Origin: an uncultured Collinsella sp. | Lineage (GTDB): Bacteria; Actinomycetota; Coriobacteriia; Coriobacteriales; Coriobacteriaceae | Assembly (NCBI GenBank): GCA_934621885.1 | Contig: CAKTUH010000010.1 | Span: forward strand, 1-27,682 | Direction: 5' to 3' | Length of the DNA: 27,682 nucleotides | Part shown: in pieces, positions 1 through 7,002 of the stretch | Layout of the letters: every line of letters begins with the position of its first letter | How positions within the stretch are numbered: the first letter of the stretch is position 1 | Notes under the pieces: generated by a model | Seen by the model: only the letters and a program-made list of their open reading frames with translations | Databases searched by the model: none | What the model was told of the DNA's origin: nothing | Program-made: the position numbers and the translations under genes

Positions 1-140
1 AGACTCACCATGCCCTTGAGCATGTCCGCATTCTGCTTATCGTCAAGAACCGGCTTGAGCGTAAAGACAAAGGGAAGAAAGGCGACCGCGCCCGCGATGG
101 CGCCTACAACGATAGCGAGCAGATCGGCTATCTGAAACAC
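1..140 (-). CDS. Small membrane protein, N-terminal part only (possible AtpI-like first gene of an ATP synthase cluster)
   Basis: About 46 codons are visible before the window edge cuts the gene. I chose the GTG at 138-140 because a GAGG box lies 6 bases upstream. An in-frame GTG at 150-152 is an alternative, with an AAGGAAA only two bases away. The visible protein opens with a hydrophobic helix (FQIADLLAIVVGAIAGAVAF) followed by a second apolar stretch and a charged segment (KPVLDDKQNAD). It lies downstream of upp on the same strand. In many bacteria upp precedes the atp operon, which often begins with a small AtpI-like membrane protein, so that identity is suggested by context only. No family motif can be seen in so short a piece. 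Confidence 0.45.
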   Translation of the reverse strand, partial: MFQIADLLAIVVGAIAGAVAFLPFVFTLKPVLDDKQNADMLKGMVS

Positions 141-343
141 TGGCGTCCTCACTTTCCTTTTTAACGCTTCCCAGAACAGTTCCCGCCAAACATTGGTGAC
201 TATTGTACGAGCCAATCGCTAAAGTACAACCGAAAAAGCATCGGTTAATACGCAGCTGTACGTTTTCTTAAGACCTTCTTTATCCCGCAGGTAGGTAATA
301 CGTTTTTCTCGAACCCTACAGAGCAAAACGTCCATTAACTAAA

Positions 344-380
344 GGTGCGCGCAGGCGTCTTCCGTTTGCCCGCGCGCACC
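344..380 (-). terminator. Hairpin downstream of upp, probable terminator
   Basis: Arms GGTGCGCGC (344-352) and GCGCGCACC (372-380) pair perfectly. A GGC/GCC pair sits inside them across one mismatch. On the minus strand the stem is followed by TTTAGTTAA, a weak T-rich tail. It lies about 40 bases past the upp stop. The rest of 141-421 shows no gene; it presumably holds the promoter of the small membrane protein at the left edge. Confidence 0.55.
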
Positions 381-421
381 ATTTCTTCGTATTTGCGGCC
401 GTGACCGACAAGGCTCAGTGA

Positions 422-1069
422 CTAGAGCGTGCCGTAGATGCGGTCGCCGGCGTCGCCCAGGCCGGGAACGATGTAGGCGGCCTCGTTGAGATGGTCGTCG
501 ATAGCGCAGGTGTAAATGTGCACGTCGGGATCCTTCTCGGTGAGCGATTTGAGGCCCTCGGGCGCAGCGACGATGCACAGCATGCGGATATCCTTGACAC
601 CGCGCTCACGCAGGTAGCTGATGGCCATCTCGGCAGAGCCGCCCGTGGCGAGCATGGGATCGACAACCAGGCAGATGCGCTGGTCGATGTCCTTGGGCAT
701 CTTGCAGTAGTACTCGTGCGGCTCGTGGGTAACCTCGTCGCGCTCCATGCCGATATGGCCCACGCGAGCGGAAGGCACCAAATCGAGGATGCCATCGACC
801 ATGCCAAGACCTGCACGCAGAATGGGAACGATAGCGAGCTTTTTGCCGGCAAGCTGCTTAAACGTTGCGGTGGTGATAGGAGTCTCGACCTCGACGTCTT
901 CCATGGGCAGATCGCGCATGGCCTCGTAGCCGTCAAAAAGCGCAAGCTCACGCACGAGCTGGCGGAACTGGTTGGTGCCGGTGTTCTTGTCGCGCAGAAT
1001 CGATAGCTTGTGCTGGACGAGCGGGTGATCGACAAGGGTCACACGGGACGTATCGTAGGTGACGGTCAT
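422..1069 (-). CDS. upp: Uracil phosphoribosyltransferase
   Basis: This protein joins uracil to PRPP to give UMP in pyrimidine salvage, in the cytoplasm. It has 215 residues, close to the usual 205-215 of the family. The start [10 protein letters not shown] at 1069 follows an AAAGGGG box; an upstream extension to 1117 is in frame but has no family sequence. Visible signatures are [16 protein letters not shown] near the N-terminus, the PILRAGLGM segment, the PRPP-binding loop [12 protein letters not shown], and the C-terminal [15 protein letters not shown] that binds uracil. The gene is co-directional with glpK, with 123 bases between them. Identification is secure. Confidence 0.97.
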   Translation of the reverse strand: MTVTYDTSRVTLVDHPLVQHKLSILRDKNTGTNQFRQLVRELALFDGYEAMRDLPMEDVEVETPITTATFKQLAGKKLAIVPILRAGLGMVDGILDLVPSARVGHIGMERDEVTHEPHEYYCKMPKDIDQRICLVVDPMLATGGSAEMAISYLRERGVKDIRMLCIVAAPEGLKSLTEKDPDVHIYTCAIDDHLNEAAYIVPGLGDAGDRIYGTL

Positions 1070-1113
1070 GGGTTGGTTGCCCCTTTCGTTGCGGCCGGAA
1101 GACGGCCTTGCTG

Positions 1114-1150
1114 GCACGGCGCATGGCGATGTTGTTGCCGCGCGCCGTGC
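1114..1150 (-). other. Intercistronic hairpin between glpK and upp
   Basis: GCACGGCGC (1114-1122) and GCGCCGTGC (1142-1150) form a perfect 9-bp stem. No T-run follows on the minus strand, so this looks more like an mRNA processing or attenuation structure than a plain terminator. Confidence 0.35.
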
Positions 1151-1192
1151 ATAAGTTTAGCGGTTTGTTGTATCGAGCGGCTCGTCGCAGCC

Positions 1193-2734
1193 CTACTGCG
1201 CGGTGCTGAGCGAGCGCTTGACGGCATCATGCCAGCCCGCCAGGTTTTGTTCGCGGCGCTCGGCGGGCATATGGGGAAGGAAGGTCTTAACGATCTGGGC
1301 GTTTTGCTCCAGCTCCTCCAAATCCTCCCAATAGCCGACGGCAAGGCCGGCCAAGTACGCGGCACCGATTGCCGTGGTCTCCACCGTCTCGCACTGCAGC
1401 ACGGGAATATCCAGCAGGTCGGCTTGGAACTGCATGATGAACTCGTTGCGCGAGGCACCGCCATCGACGGACAGGCGCTCAATCGAAAGCCCCACGTCTT
1501 GCTCCATGGCACGCAATACGTCGTAGCTCTGGTAGGCCATGGACTCGCAGGCCGCGCGCACGATGGTCGCGCGGCTCGAGGCGCCGGTCAGGCCGCACAC
1601 GATACCGCGGGCGCGCGGGTCCCACCAGGGAGCACCCAAGCCCGCAAAGGCGGGAACGAAGTAGCAGCCCTCATTGTCGTTGATCGAAGCGGCAAGCTGC
1701 GCCGACTCGCTCACGCTGGAGATAATGCCCATGTTGTTGCGCAGCCAGTTCATGGTTGAGCCGGCGGCAAAGATGGAGCCCTCGAGCGCATAGCTGACCT
1801 TGCCGTCCGCGGCGATACCGATCGTGGAGACCAGGCCGTTCTTGGATTCGACAATCTCGTCGCCGGTGTTCATGAGCATAAAGCAGCCCGTGCCATAGGT
1901 GTTTTTGGTCTGGCCGGGATGGAAGCAGCAGTGGCCGAACAGCGATGCCTGCTGGTCGCCCGCCACGCCCATGATGGGCGGCATGTTGGTCATGATGTCG
2001 CTCGCGACGCGGCCGTAGTCGCCCGAACTCCAGCGAACCTCGGGCATCATGGAACGCGGAACGTCGAAGAGCGCCAGCAGGTCGTCATCCCAATCGAGCG
2101 TATGGATATTAAAGAGTGCCGTGCGGCTGGCGTTGGTGTAGTCGGTGGCAAAGACCTGGCCGCCGGTGAGGTTGTAGATGAGCCAGGTGTCGATGGTGCC
2201 AAACATGAGGTCGCCCGCCGCCGCGCTCTCGCGCGCGCCGTCGACGTTGTCGAGAATCCACTGCACCTTGGAGGCCGAGAAATACGGATCGAGCGTGAGC
2301 CCCGTGCGGGAGCGCACCAGCTCTTCTGCGCCCTGCTCAACCAACGCGTCGATTGCCGGCGCGGTGCGGCGGCACTGCCATACGATGGCGTTATAGATGG
2401 GTTGGCCACTTACGCGGTCCCACACCACCGTGGTCTCGCGCTGGTTGGAGATGCCGATGGCGGCGATGCGGTCGGAATGGATGCCACTCTTAAACTGGAC
2501 CTCCATCATGACCGCGATCTGGCTGGCGAGGACCGCCATGGGGTCCTGCTCTACCCAACCGGGGCGCGGAAAACTGGTTTTGACGCTGCGGCGCGCCTGG
2601 GCAACGATGCAACCGTACTCGTCAACGATGGTCGCGAGTACCGAGGTGGTGCCGCAGTCGAGCGCCATGATGTAGGAACCGCCAAAGCCAAACAAGGCAT
2701 CTTCCATGCCCAGGCTGCCTAGATTCAATGACAT
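1193..2734 (-). CDS. glpK: Glycerol kinase
   Basis: This enzyme phosphorylates glycerol to sn-glycerol-3-phosphate using ATP, trapping it in the cell for catabolism or lipid synthesis. The 513 residues match the FGGY family. Visible motifs are the phosphate-binding DCGTTS (26-31), GISNQRETT, the substrate region NAIVWQCRR, GVAGDQQASLFG, GTGCFMLMNTG and the C-terminal SVDGGASRNEFIMQFQ. The start at 2734 has an AAAGGTG box; the reading frame stays open upstream but runs into the neighbouring gene. About 20 residues precede the usual beta-strand start, a modest N-terminal extension. Only 13 bases separate it from the sua5/tsaC stop, so the two genes are probably co-transcribed. No glycerol facilitator gene is next to it. 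Confidence 0.95.
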   Translation of the reverse strand: MSLNLGSLGMEDALFGFGGSYIMALDCGTTSVLATIVDEYGCIVAQARRSVKTSFPRPGWVEQDPMAVLASQIAVMMEVQFKSGIHSDRIAAIGISNQRETTVVWDRVSGQPIYNAIVWQCRRTAPAIDALVEQGAEELVRSRTGLTLDPYFSASKVQWILDNVDGARESAAAGDLMFGTIDTWLIYNLTGGQVFATDYTNASRTALFNIHTLDWDDDLLALFDVPRSMMPEVRWSSGDYGRVASDIMTNMPPIMGVAGDQQASLFGHCCFHPGQTKNTYGTGCFMLMNTGDEIVESKNGLVSTIGIAADGKVSYALEGSIFAAGSTMNWLRNNMGIISSVSESAQLAASINDNEGCYFVPAFAGLGAPWWDPRARGIVCGLTGASSRATIVRAACESMAYQSYDVLRAMEQDVGLSIERLSVDGGASRNEFIMQFQADLLDIPVLQCETVETTAIGAAYLAGLAVGYWEDLEELEQNAQIVKTFLPHMPAERREQNLAGWHDAVKRSLSTAQ

Positions 2735-2747
2735 CGCTTGCACCTTT

Positions 2748-3491
2748 CTATTGCATCGGGTCGGACAGGACCCGTTCGATCTCTGATGCGGGAAGTGCGC
2801 CTTGGCGCAGGATCTGGAGCTCGCCGTGCTGGAACGACACGATGGTCGAAGCGTCGCGGCACGGGGTCTCGCCGGCGTCGACGGCCACATCGACCCCCTC
2901 CAGAATGCGGTCCTCCACCGTGGCGAAACTTGCCGGCGCGGGGGCGCCGTGCGTGTTGGCGCTGGTGCAGGCAAGCGGGCTGCCGCAGGCGCGGATGAGC
3001 GTCTGTACCACGGGCGACGCCGACGCGCGCAGGGCGACGGTGCCGTCGGCGGCGCGCATAAAGGTCGGCACGCAGGGAGCCGCCTTGACCACGATGGTCA
3101 ACGCACCCGGCCAACATCTTCGGGCGAGCACGCGGGCCTCGTTAGGGATATCCACGCCATAGCGGTCGAGCGCCTCGGCTCCATCGACCAGCCAGGCGAC
3201 GGTTTGCGTGAGTTCGCGCTGTTTGAGGGTAAAGATACGGCGATAACCGGTACCGAGCGCGGGGACCGCGGCGCCGTTGACGGTGGCCTGCGGGTCGCGC
3301 GGCCACGGCAGAGATTCACTTGCATCTTGCGGAACGGCATCCGAGAAGGCGTTGACCGCCACGGCGACACCGTAGACCGTCTCGGTCGGGATCAGCGCCA
3401 GGCCGCCGCGACCGAGCACCTCGGCCGTGCGCTCGACGGCAAGCCGATGCGGCTCGCGCGCTCCCTCGTATACCCGATAGACCGTCTGCAT
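2748..3491 (-). CDS. tsaC: L-threonylcarbamoyladenylate synthase (Sua5/YrdC/YwlC family)
   Basis: This enzyme makes threonylcarbamoyl-AMP from threonine, bicarbonate and ATP, the first step of the t6A37 modification of ANN-decoding tRNAs. Its 247 residues hold the YrdC-domain signatures PTETVYG (about residues 36-42), the basic KQREL box, RRCWPGALTIVV, SANTHGAP, and DAGETPCRDASTIV. It lacks the extra C-terminal Sua5 domain of the 330-residue form. About 28 extra residues (NAFSDAVPQ to GTGYRR) lie between PTETVYG and the KxR box, longer than usual. It begins a likely two-gene unit with glpK. In actinobacteria and Firmicutes this gene usually follows prfA-prmC; here toxin-antitoxin genes separate it from prmC. 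Confidence 0.9.
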   Translation of the reverse strand: MQTVYRVYEGAREPHRLAVERTAEVLGRGGLALIPTETVYGVAVAVNAFSDAVPQDASESLPWPRDPQATVNGAAVPALGTGYRRIFTLKQRELTQTVAWLVDGAEALDRYGVDIPNEARVLARRCWPGALTIVVKAAPCVPTFMRAADGTVALRASASPVVQTLIRACGSPLACTSANTHGAPAPASFATVEDRILEGVDVAVDAGETPCRDASTIVSFQHGELQILRQGALPASEIERVLSDPMQ

Positions 3492-3637
3492 GTGTATGCC
3501 AGCCCCTTACGCTCTGGTGCAAGTTTGTTTACTGTGGGGCATTCTCGCACGAAATGTTCAACCTATTTGCCCAGAGCGCATGTTGGTTTGGTGAGCGGCT
3601 GTAGTAGTCGGTGAAAGTGAGGGGGTTATTGGCGGTT

Positions 3638-3940
3638 TTAGTGAGCAAGCGTCACGGTATGATCGGGGAACTCAATGCTTGCGACAAGTTTTCCCCCAAG
3701 GCTTTCGGCATACCTGCTGAGGGTGTCGAGCCTCATCGAGCCCAACTCTCCGCGCTCAAGCTCGGAGACGCGTTTTTGAGAAACACCCATCGACTGAGCG
3801 ACCGACGCCTGCGTCAGATCCTTGAGTTTACGAATCTGGGCAAGCTTGTAAGCCTCGATACGCTCACGAGTTTTCTCCTGCTCGGCGGCAATGGAGTCGC
3901 GCGCTATCCCGCGAGACTCCATATACTCATGCAGTTCCAT
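3638..3940 (-). CDS. higA: HigA-type antitoxin, XRE helix-turn-helix
   Basis: This is a 100-residue DNA-binding protein. An N-terminal helical stretch precedes an XRE helix-turn-helix (about residues 36-92) with LTQASVAQSMGVSQKRVSELERG and RLDTLSRYAESLGGKL. Antitoxins of this family bind and neutralise a HigB/RelE-like nuclease and repress their own operon. The start lies inside the 3' end of the toxin gene (14-base overlap). An AAGGAGG box ends 11 bases upstream, within the toxin coding sequence, so translation is probably coupled. The toxin comes first in the operon, as is typical for HigBA. An unrelated XRE regulator is unlikely given the partner. Confidence 0.88.
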   Translation of the reverse strand: MELHEYMESRGIARDSIAAEQEKTRERIEAYKLAQIRKLKDLTQASVAQSMGVSQKRVSELERGELGSMRLDTLSRYAESLGGKLVASIEFPDHTVTLAH

Positions 3941-4322
3941 CTCGATCGAGCCTCCTTACGTGACGGCGGTATATTTGCTCGGCCTTGGGAATGTTAATCG
4001 CATACCAGCCGTTCCATTTTGCCCTAGACGACCTCGCCCTTGACTTATCACCTGCTAGCAGCAATACGGCCCGACGTTTGGGGTCAAAGGCAAAGAGGAT
4101 GCGGATCACTGATTGCCCGCACGACGTGACCCTCAGCTCCTTTAAATGATGGAGCTTCGAGCCCTTTACACGATCAACCAGCGGGCGGCCAAGGCCGGGC
4201 CCTTCCTTCTCAAGCACCAAAAGGTCCGCATAAATCTGCCTCAACGTAGCCTCATCCTGCTTATCAAGCCAGGGCTCGATGTAATCGAGCACAATGTGGT
4301 AACGGTGCTGCTGATTTGACAT
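3927..4322 (-). CDS. higB: HigB/RelE-superfamily toxin (phage Gp49-like)
   Basis: This 131-residue protein is probably a ribosome-dependent mRNA endonuclease. It has the hallmarks of the actinobacterial Gp49/HigB family: LGRPLVDRVKGSKLHHLKELR, then VIRILFAFDPKRRAVLLLAGDK, then WNGWYAINIPKAEQIYRRH. The start is preceded by AGGAGAAAGGT. The antitoxin gene follows with a 14-base overlap. The pair lies beside hicAB, so two complete TA modules sit in tandem between prmC and tsaC. The RNase role is inferred from the family and not from the sequence alone. Confidence 0.88.
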   Translation of the reverse strand: MSNQQHRYHIVLDYIEPWLDKQDEATLRQIYADLLVLEKEGPGLGRPLVDRVKGSKLHHLKELRVTSCGQSVIRILFAFDPKRRAVLLLAGDKSRARSSRAKWNGWYAINIPKAEQIYRRHVRRLDRDGTA

Positions 4323-4332
4323 ACCTTTCTCC

Positions 4333-4373
4333 TTCTATGGTAGAAGTTTTACGGTATATTGCAAGGGAAAATT
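4333..4373 (-). promoter_or_regulatory. Probable higBA promoter with overlapping palindromic operator
   Basis: On the minus strand TTGCAA is followed after 16 bases by TACCAT, each a four-of-six match to the consensus hexamers. The -10-like box lies inside a perfect palindrome, TTCTA-3-TAGAA (4333-4345). The palindrome lies just upstream of the toxin's ribosome binding site. This position suits autorepression by the XRE antitoxin, which is an inference. Confidence 0.4.
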
Positions 4374-4430
4374 TAGTTCTTCGGCCTTCTCGGCAAGAAC
4401 CGCCGCACGAGCCTAATGAGCACTAGGGGA

Positions 4431-4877
4431 TTATTGGACCGCCACGAACTTCTTTGGTCTTCCGGCATGGCGCTCTTGGGCGGCGTAGCGCTCGATACTG
4501 TCGATCGTAATCATCCTGCGGCCGCCAACGAGCTCAACATCGAGCTTTCCGGCTTTAACCAGTGCGGTGATTCGCGGGGCGGAGACTTTGAGATCCAGCG
4601 CTGCGTCTTTGAATGTTCGGCACGCCGCTTCCCGAGCGTCCTCATGATCGATCTCCACCGAAAGCGCTACGACTTCTGCAGACCGTTCGTATGCAGCCGG
4701 AGTCAAGCCGTTGTTGAGGTCGTCAGCCAAAAATGCCATGAGCGCCTCGCCGGCATGGGCAATTGCTTCTTCGCGCGTGTCACCGTCGGCCAAGGCACCG
4801 GGAACTTGCGGAAAGCTGGCACAATAGCCATCGTCTTCTTTTATGAGAACGCAGTCGTAGGTGAATCGCTGCTTCAT
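4431..4877 (-). CDS. hicB: HicB-family antitoxin
   Basis: This is a 148-residue antitoxin. The N-terminal HicB fold carries the signature YCASFPQVPGALADGDTREEA and a following helix (AIAHAGEALMAFL). The C-terminal half (about 90-148) contains SAPRITALVKAGKLDVELV and GGRRMITIDSIERYAA, a helix-turn-helix/excisionase-like DNA-binding segment ending in a basic tail (GRPKKF). It lies 12 bases after hicA, with a GGAGGG box. HicB proteins bind HicA and repress the operon. Confidence 0.9.
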   Translation of the reverse strand: MKQRFTYDCVLIKEDDGYCASFPQVPGALADGDTREEAIAHAGEALMAFLADDLNNGLTPAAYERSAEVVALSVEIDHEDAREAACRTFKDAALDLKVSAPRITALVKAGKLDVELVGGRRMITIDSIERYAAQERHAGRPKKFVAVQ

Positions 4878-4889
4878 TTTGCCCTCCAG

Positions 4890-5075
4890 CTACCATCCGA
4901 CTTGGCGACGAATACTTGCCCACGTGCCCTTCTTTGGCCGATCACCGCCAGAGCCGTTCACAGTCACAACGCGGTCGCCAGAAACATACTTGGCATGACT
5001 GCCGACCTGCGCGACCTTCACGAATCCATCGTGCTTGAGTAGGGCAATGATTTCCCGAAAGGTAGGAGGTTGCAT
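4890..5075 (-). CDS. hicA: HicA-family mRNA interferase toxin
   Basis: This 61-residue protein has the double-stranded-RNA-binding-like fold of HicA toxins, which cleave mRNA and tmRNA. Signatures are REIIALLKHDGFVKV and the active-site segment VGSHAKYVSG, with the expected catalytic histidine at residue 27, then the basic GDRPKKGTWASIRRQ that normally precedes the final helix. The start is preceded by GGAGG. It is the first gene of hicAB and sits directly downstream of the prmC stop. Confidence 0.92.
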   Translation of the reverse strand: MQPPTFREIIALLKHDGFVKVAQVGSHAKYVSGDRVVTVNGSGGDRPKKGTWASIRRQVGW

Positions 5076-5100
5076 GGGCCGACCTCTTTCAGCCGTCCTA

Positions 5101-5129
5101 ATTATAAACTACTTTATATTTTTTCTAAA
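5101..5129 (-). promoter_or_regulatory. Strong sigma-70-type promoter for hicAB
   Basis: On the minus strand TTTAGA, a 17-base spacer and a perfect TATAAT are seen about 26 bases upstream of the hicA start. The surrounding sequence is clearly AT-richer than the flanking housekeeping genes, in keeping with acquisition. Confidence 0.6.
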
Positions 5130-5143
5130 CCAGTTAATAAATA

Positions 5144-6409
5144 CTACTGGCGTTGTTTGGGCTCTGTGACGATGGCTCGGACGATGCGGGGGCGATCGGT
5201 GAGGTCGCGGACGATGCGCACGTCCGACAGGCCAGCCTGGCAGCAGAGCTCGGCGGCGGCGTCGAGGGCTCCCTCGTAGAGCTCGCAGGCAAAGAGGCCG
5301 CCGGCGCGCAACATGTAGGGCGCCGCGTTGAGCAGGCGGCGGAAGATGTCCAGGCCGTCGGCGCCGCCCTCGAGCGCCAGGTCGGGCTCAAAGTCCTTGA
5401 CCTCGTGCGGCAGCGAACGCATGACATCGGTAGGGATGTAGGGCGGGTTGGAGACGAGCACGTCAAAGGTGCCCCACTCTTCGCGGGGAATGGAGCTTAC
5501 CAGGTTGGTGAGGCTGAACGCGACCTCGTCCGCCGCAAGGCCAAGCGCATCGCGGTTTTTGGTTGCCAGGTCGATGGCACGCGGCTCGATATCGGTAGCG
5601 GTGCAGGTGACGTGGCCGCGGCGCTCCCAGGCAAGCGAGAGCGAGATGCAGCCCGTGCCGCAGCCGACCTCGAGGACGCGGGCGATGCGGGGCTCTGCCG
5701 GAGCGGGCGCGGCGGCGTTCTGCGCGGAGGTCGTCTCCTGGTCGTCACCTTCGATGACGATGCCGTATTCGTCGAGCTCGGGCTCGGGGGCTTCCGCGGC
5801 CTCGGTATCTGCCGCTTCGGCTTCTGCTGCCTGCGCGGCGGCCTCCTCGGCCTCGCGATCGGCCAGCTCCTCGGCGTAGGCGCGGCTACCGAGCACATCG
5901 CTACCCAGCGCGGCCTCGTCGGCAGCCGTCAGGTTGGCGGCACGGCGCTCGGCGGTCGCGCGCTCATCAGCCAGCGCCGCCTCGGCCTTACGGGCCTGCT
6001 CGACTTCATCGTTCCAGGGCAACTCCACGCGCTGACGGGCAGCTGCCTCGGGGCTCAACACCTCGGCGTCCAGGTAGTTGAGGACTTCCTCGACGAGCAT
6101 CTCGGTCTCGGGACGCGGGATGAGCACGCCGGGGGCGCAGGCAACGTCGATCATGCGGAACTGCGTGCTACCCGTGATGTACTGCAGCGGTTCGCCTTTG
6201 GCGCGGCGGACGACAGCTGCATGCATGGTCTCGAGCTGGGCCGCGTCGAGCGTCTCGTCCATGCGCATATACAAGTCGATGCGCGCCAGACCCGTAGCCG
6301 CGCACAGCAGCCACTCAGCAGAAAGACGGGGGTGTTCCTCGCCGCGCTCGGCCAGGTACTCCTTGGTCCACTCGAGACAACGCTTGATGGTCCAGATCTC
6401 GTTTGCCAT
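5144..6409 (-). CDS. prmC: Peptide chain release factor N5-glutamine methyltransferase, with an unusual acidic insertion
   Basis: This enzyme methylates the glutamine of the GGQ motif in release factors, using S-adenosylmethionine. The start at 6409 has a strong AGGGGAGGA box. The N-terminal helical domain (1-113) includes GEPLQYITGSTQF and IPRPETEMLVE. The Rossmann methyltransferase domain (about 241-421) shows VLEVGCGTGCISLSLA and the catalytic NPPYIP at 321-326. Between them (about 115-238) lies a segment of over 100 residues rich in Ala and Glu. Family members usually have about 280 residues and this one has 421. The insertion looks like a charged helical or disordered linker. The gene normally follows prfA, but an MFS gene now separates them. 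Confidence 0.93.
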   Translation of the reverse strand: MANEIWTIKRCLEWTKEYLAERGEEHPRLSAEWLLCAATGLARIDLYMRMDETLDAAQLETMHAAVVRRAKGEPLQYITGSTQFRMIDVACAPGVLIPRPETEMLVEEVLNYLDAEVLSPEAAARQRVELPWNDEVEQARKAEAALADERATAERRAANLTAADEAALGSDVLGSRAYAEELADREAEEAAAQAAEAEAADTEAAEAPEPELDEYGIVIEGDDQETTSAQNAAAPAPAEPRIARVLEVGCGTGCISLSLAWERRGHVTCTATDIEPRAIDLATKNRDALGLAADEVAFSLTNLVSSIPREEWGTFDVLVSNPPYIPTDVMRSLPHEVKDFEPDLALEGGADGLDIFRRLLNAAPYMLRAGGLFACELYEGALDAAAELCCQAGLSDVRIVRDLTDRPRIVRAIVTEPKQRQ

Positions 6410-6575
6410 GGGGTCCTCCCCTCTTAAGCGCCAGGCGGCGCGCGAATGTCGGAGCAGATTGTACGCGAGGGCACCGCTCGGCAAGGGACGATTGGAAGCG
6501 ATTATCGAGAATCAGCCCAGAATTTTGCTCGGGGCTCGCTCAAAGTGTTCATTCGTCGACGTCTAGATTTGCATT

Positions 6576-6646
6576 CGTCAAGCTTTTGGCAAGGTTGCCC
6601 CAAAACTGACCAATATCTAACCAAACACTTGCCAAATCGCTTGACG
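6576..6646. repeat. Imperfect inverted repeat upstream of prmC
   Basis: Arms at 6576-6593 and 6628-6646 match over 18-19 bases, starting CGTCAAGC and ending GCTTGACG, with one inserted base and one mismatch. The spacer is 34 bases. It could be a MITE-like remnant or a structured leader of prmC. The stretch 6410-7002 holds no supported gene: this repeat comes first, then AT-rich sequence, then a palindromic repeat at 6801-6883. Confidence 0.5.
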
Positions 6647-6800
6647 CACGACGCATCAAAAAATGCGCTGCGACTTCTCGGACGATTTTTTGAGCACTAT
6701 TTTCGATAGTAGATGTATATCAATGACTACTTTTAGCAGGCAAACAGCTCAATAATCATCAAAGCAAATTGAATAAACACGCAAAGCAATATACCCAACC

Positions 6801-6883
6801 TAGTCATTGGGGACGTTCTTAAACGACTAGTCAAACAAGAACGTCCCCAACGACTAGCCGTTTAAGAACGTCCCCAATGACTA
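6801..6883. repeat. Dispersed palindromic repeat, copy 1 (TAGTCATTGGGGACG family)
   Basis: Arms 6801-6830 and 6854-6883 are inverted copies over 30 bases with one difference. The spacer carries a further partial copy of the right arm. The ends read TAGTC and GACTA. The same arm sequence recurs at 9871-9926, 14451-14482 and 14625-14656. It lies just downstream of the MFS gene. Confidence 0.85.
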
Positions 6884-7002
6884 CCGGGCATCCCGATACA
6901 TCGAGTATTACTGGTGTCCCGGCGATACGCTGAATGATTTGTGACGAATAGTCATGTCCATCAAGAAGGCTTGACGCTTCGGGCAGCTCGTCAATCGATA
7001 TA

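Noticed and set aside
5130..5151. CCAGT...ACTGG dyad at the end of prmC as a terminator
   Set aside because: Only 5 bp pair and there is no T-run, and it overlaps the prmC stop.
5153..6427. A 424-codon plus-strand frame antisense to prmC
   Set aside because: The composition is Gly/Val/Arg-rich without motifs, and the minus-strand gene is clearly real. The same applies to plus-strand frames at 491-1006, 1919-2722 and 8709-9686.
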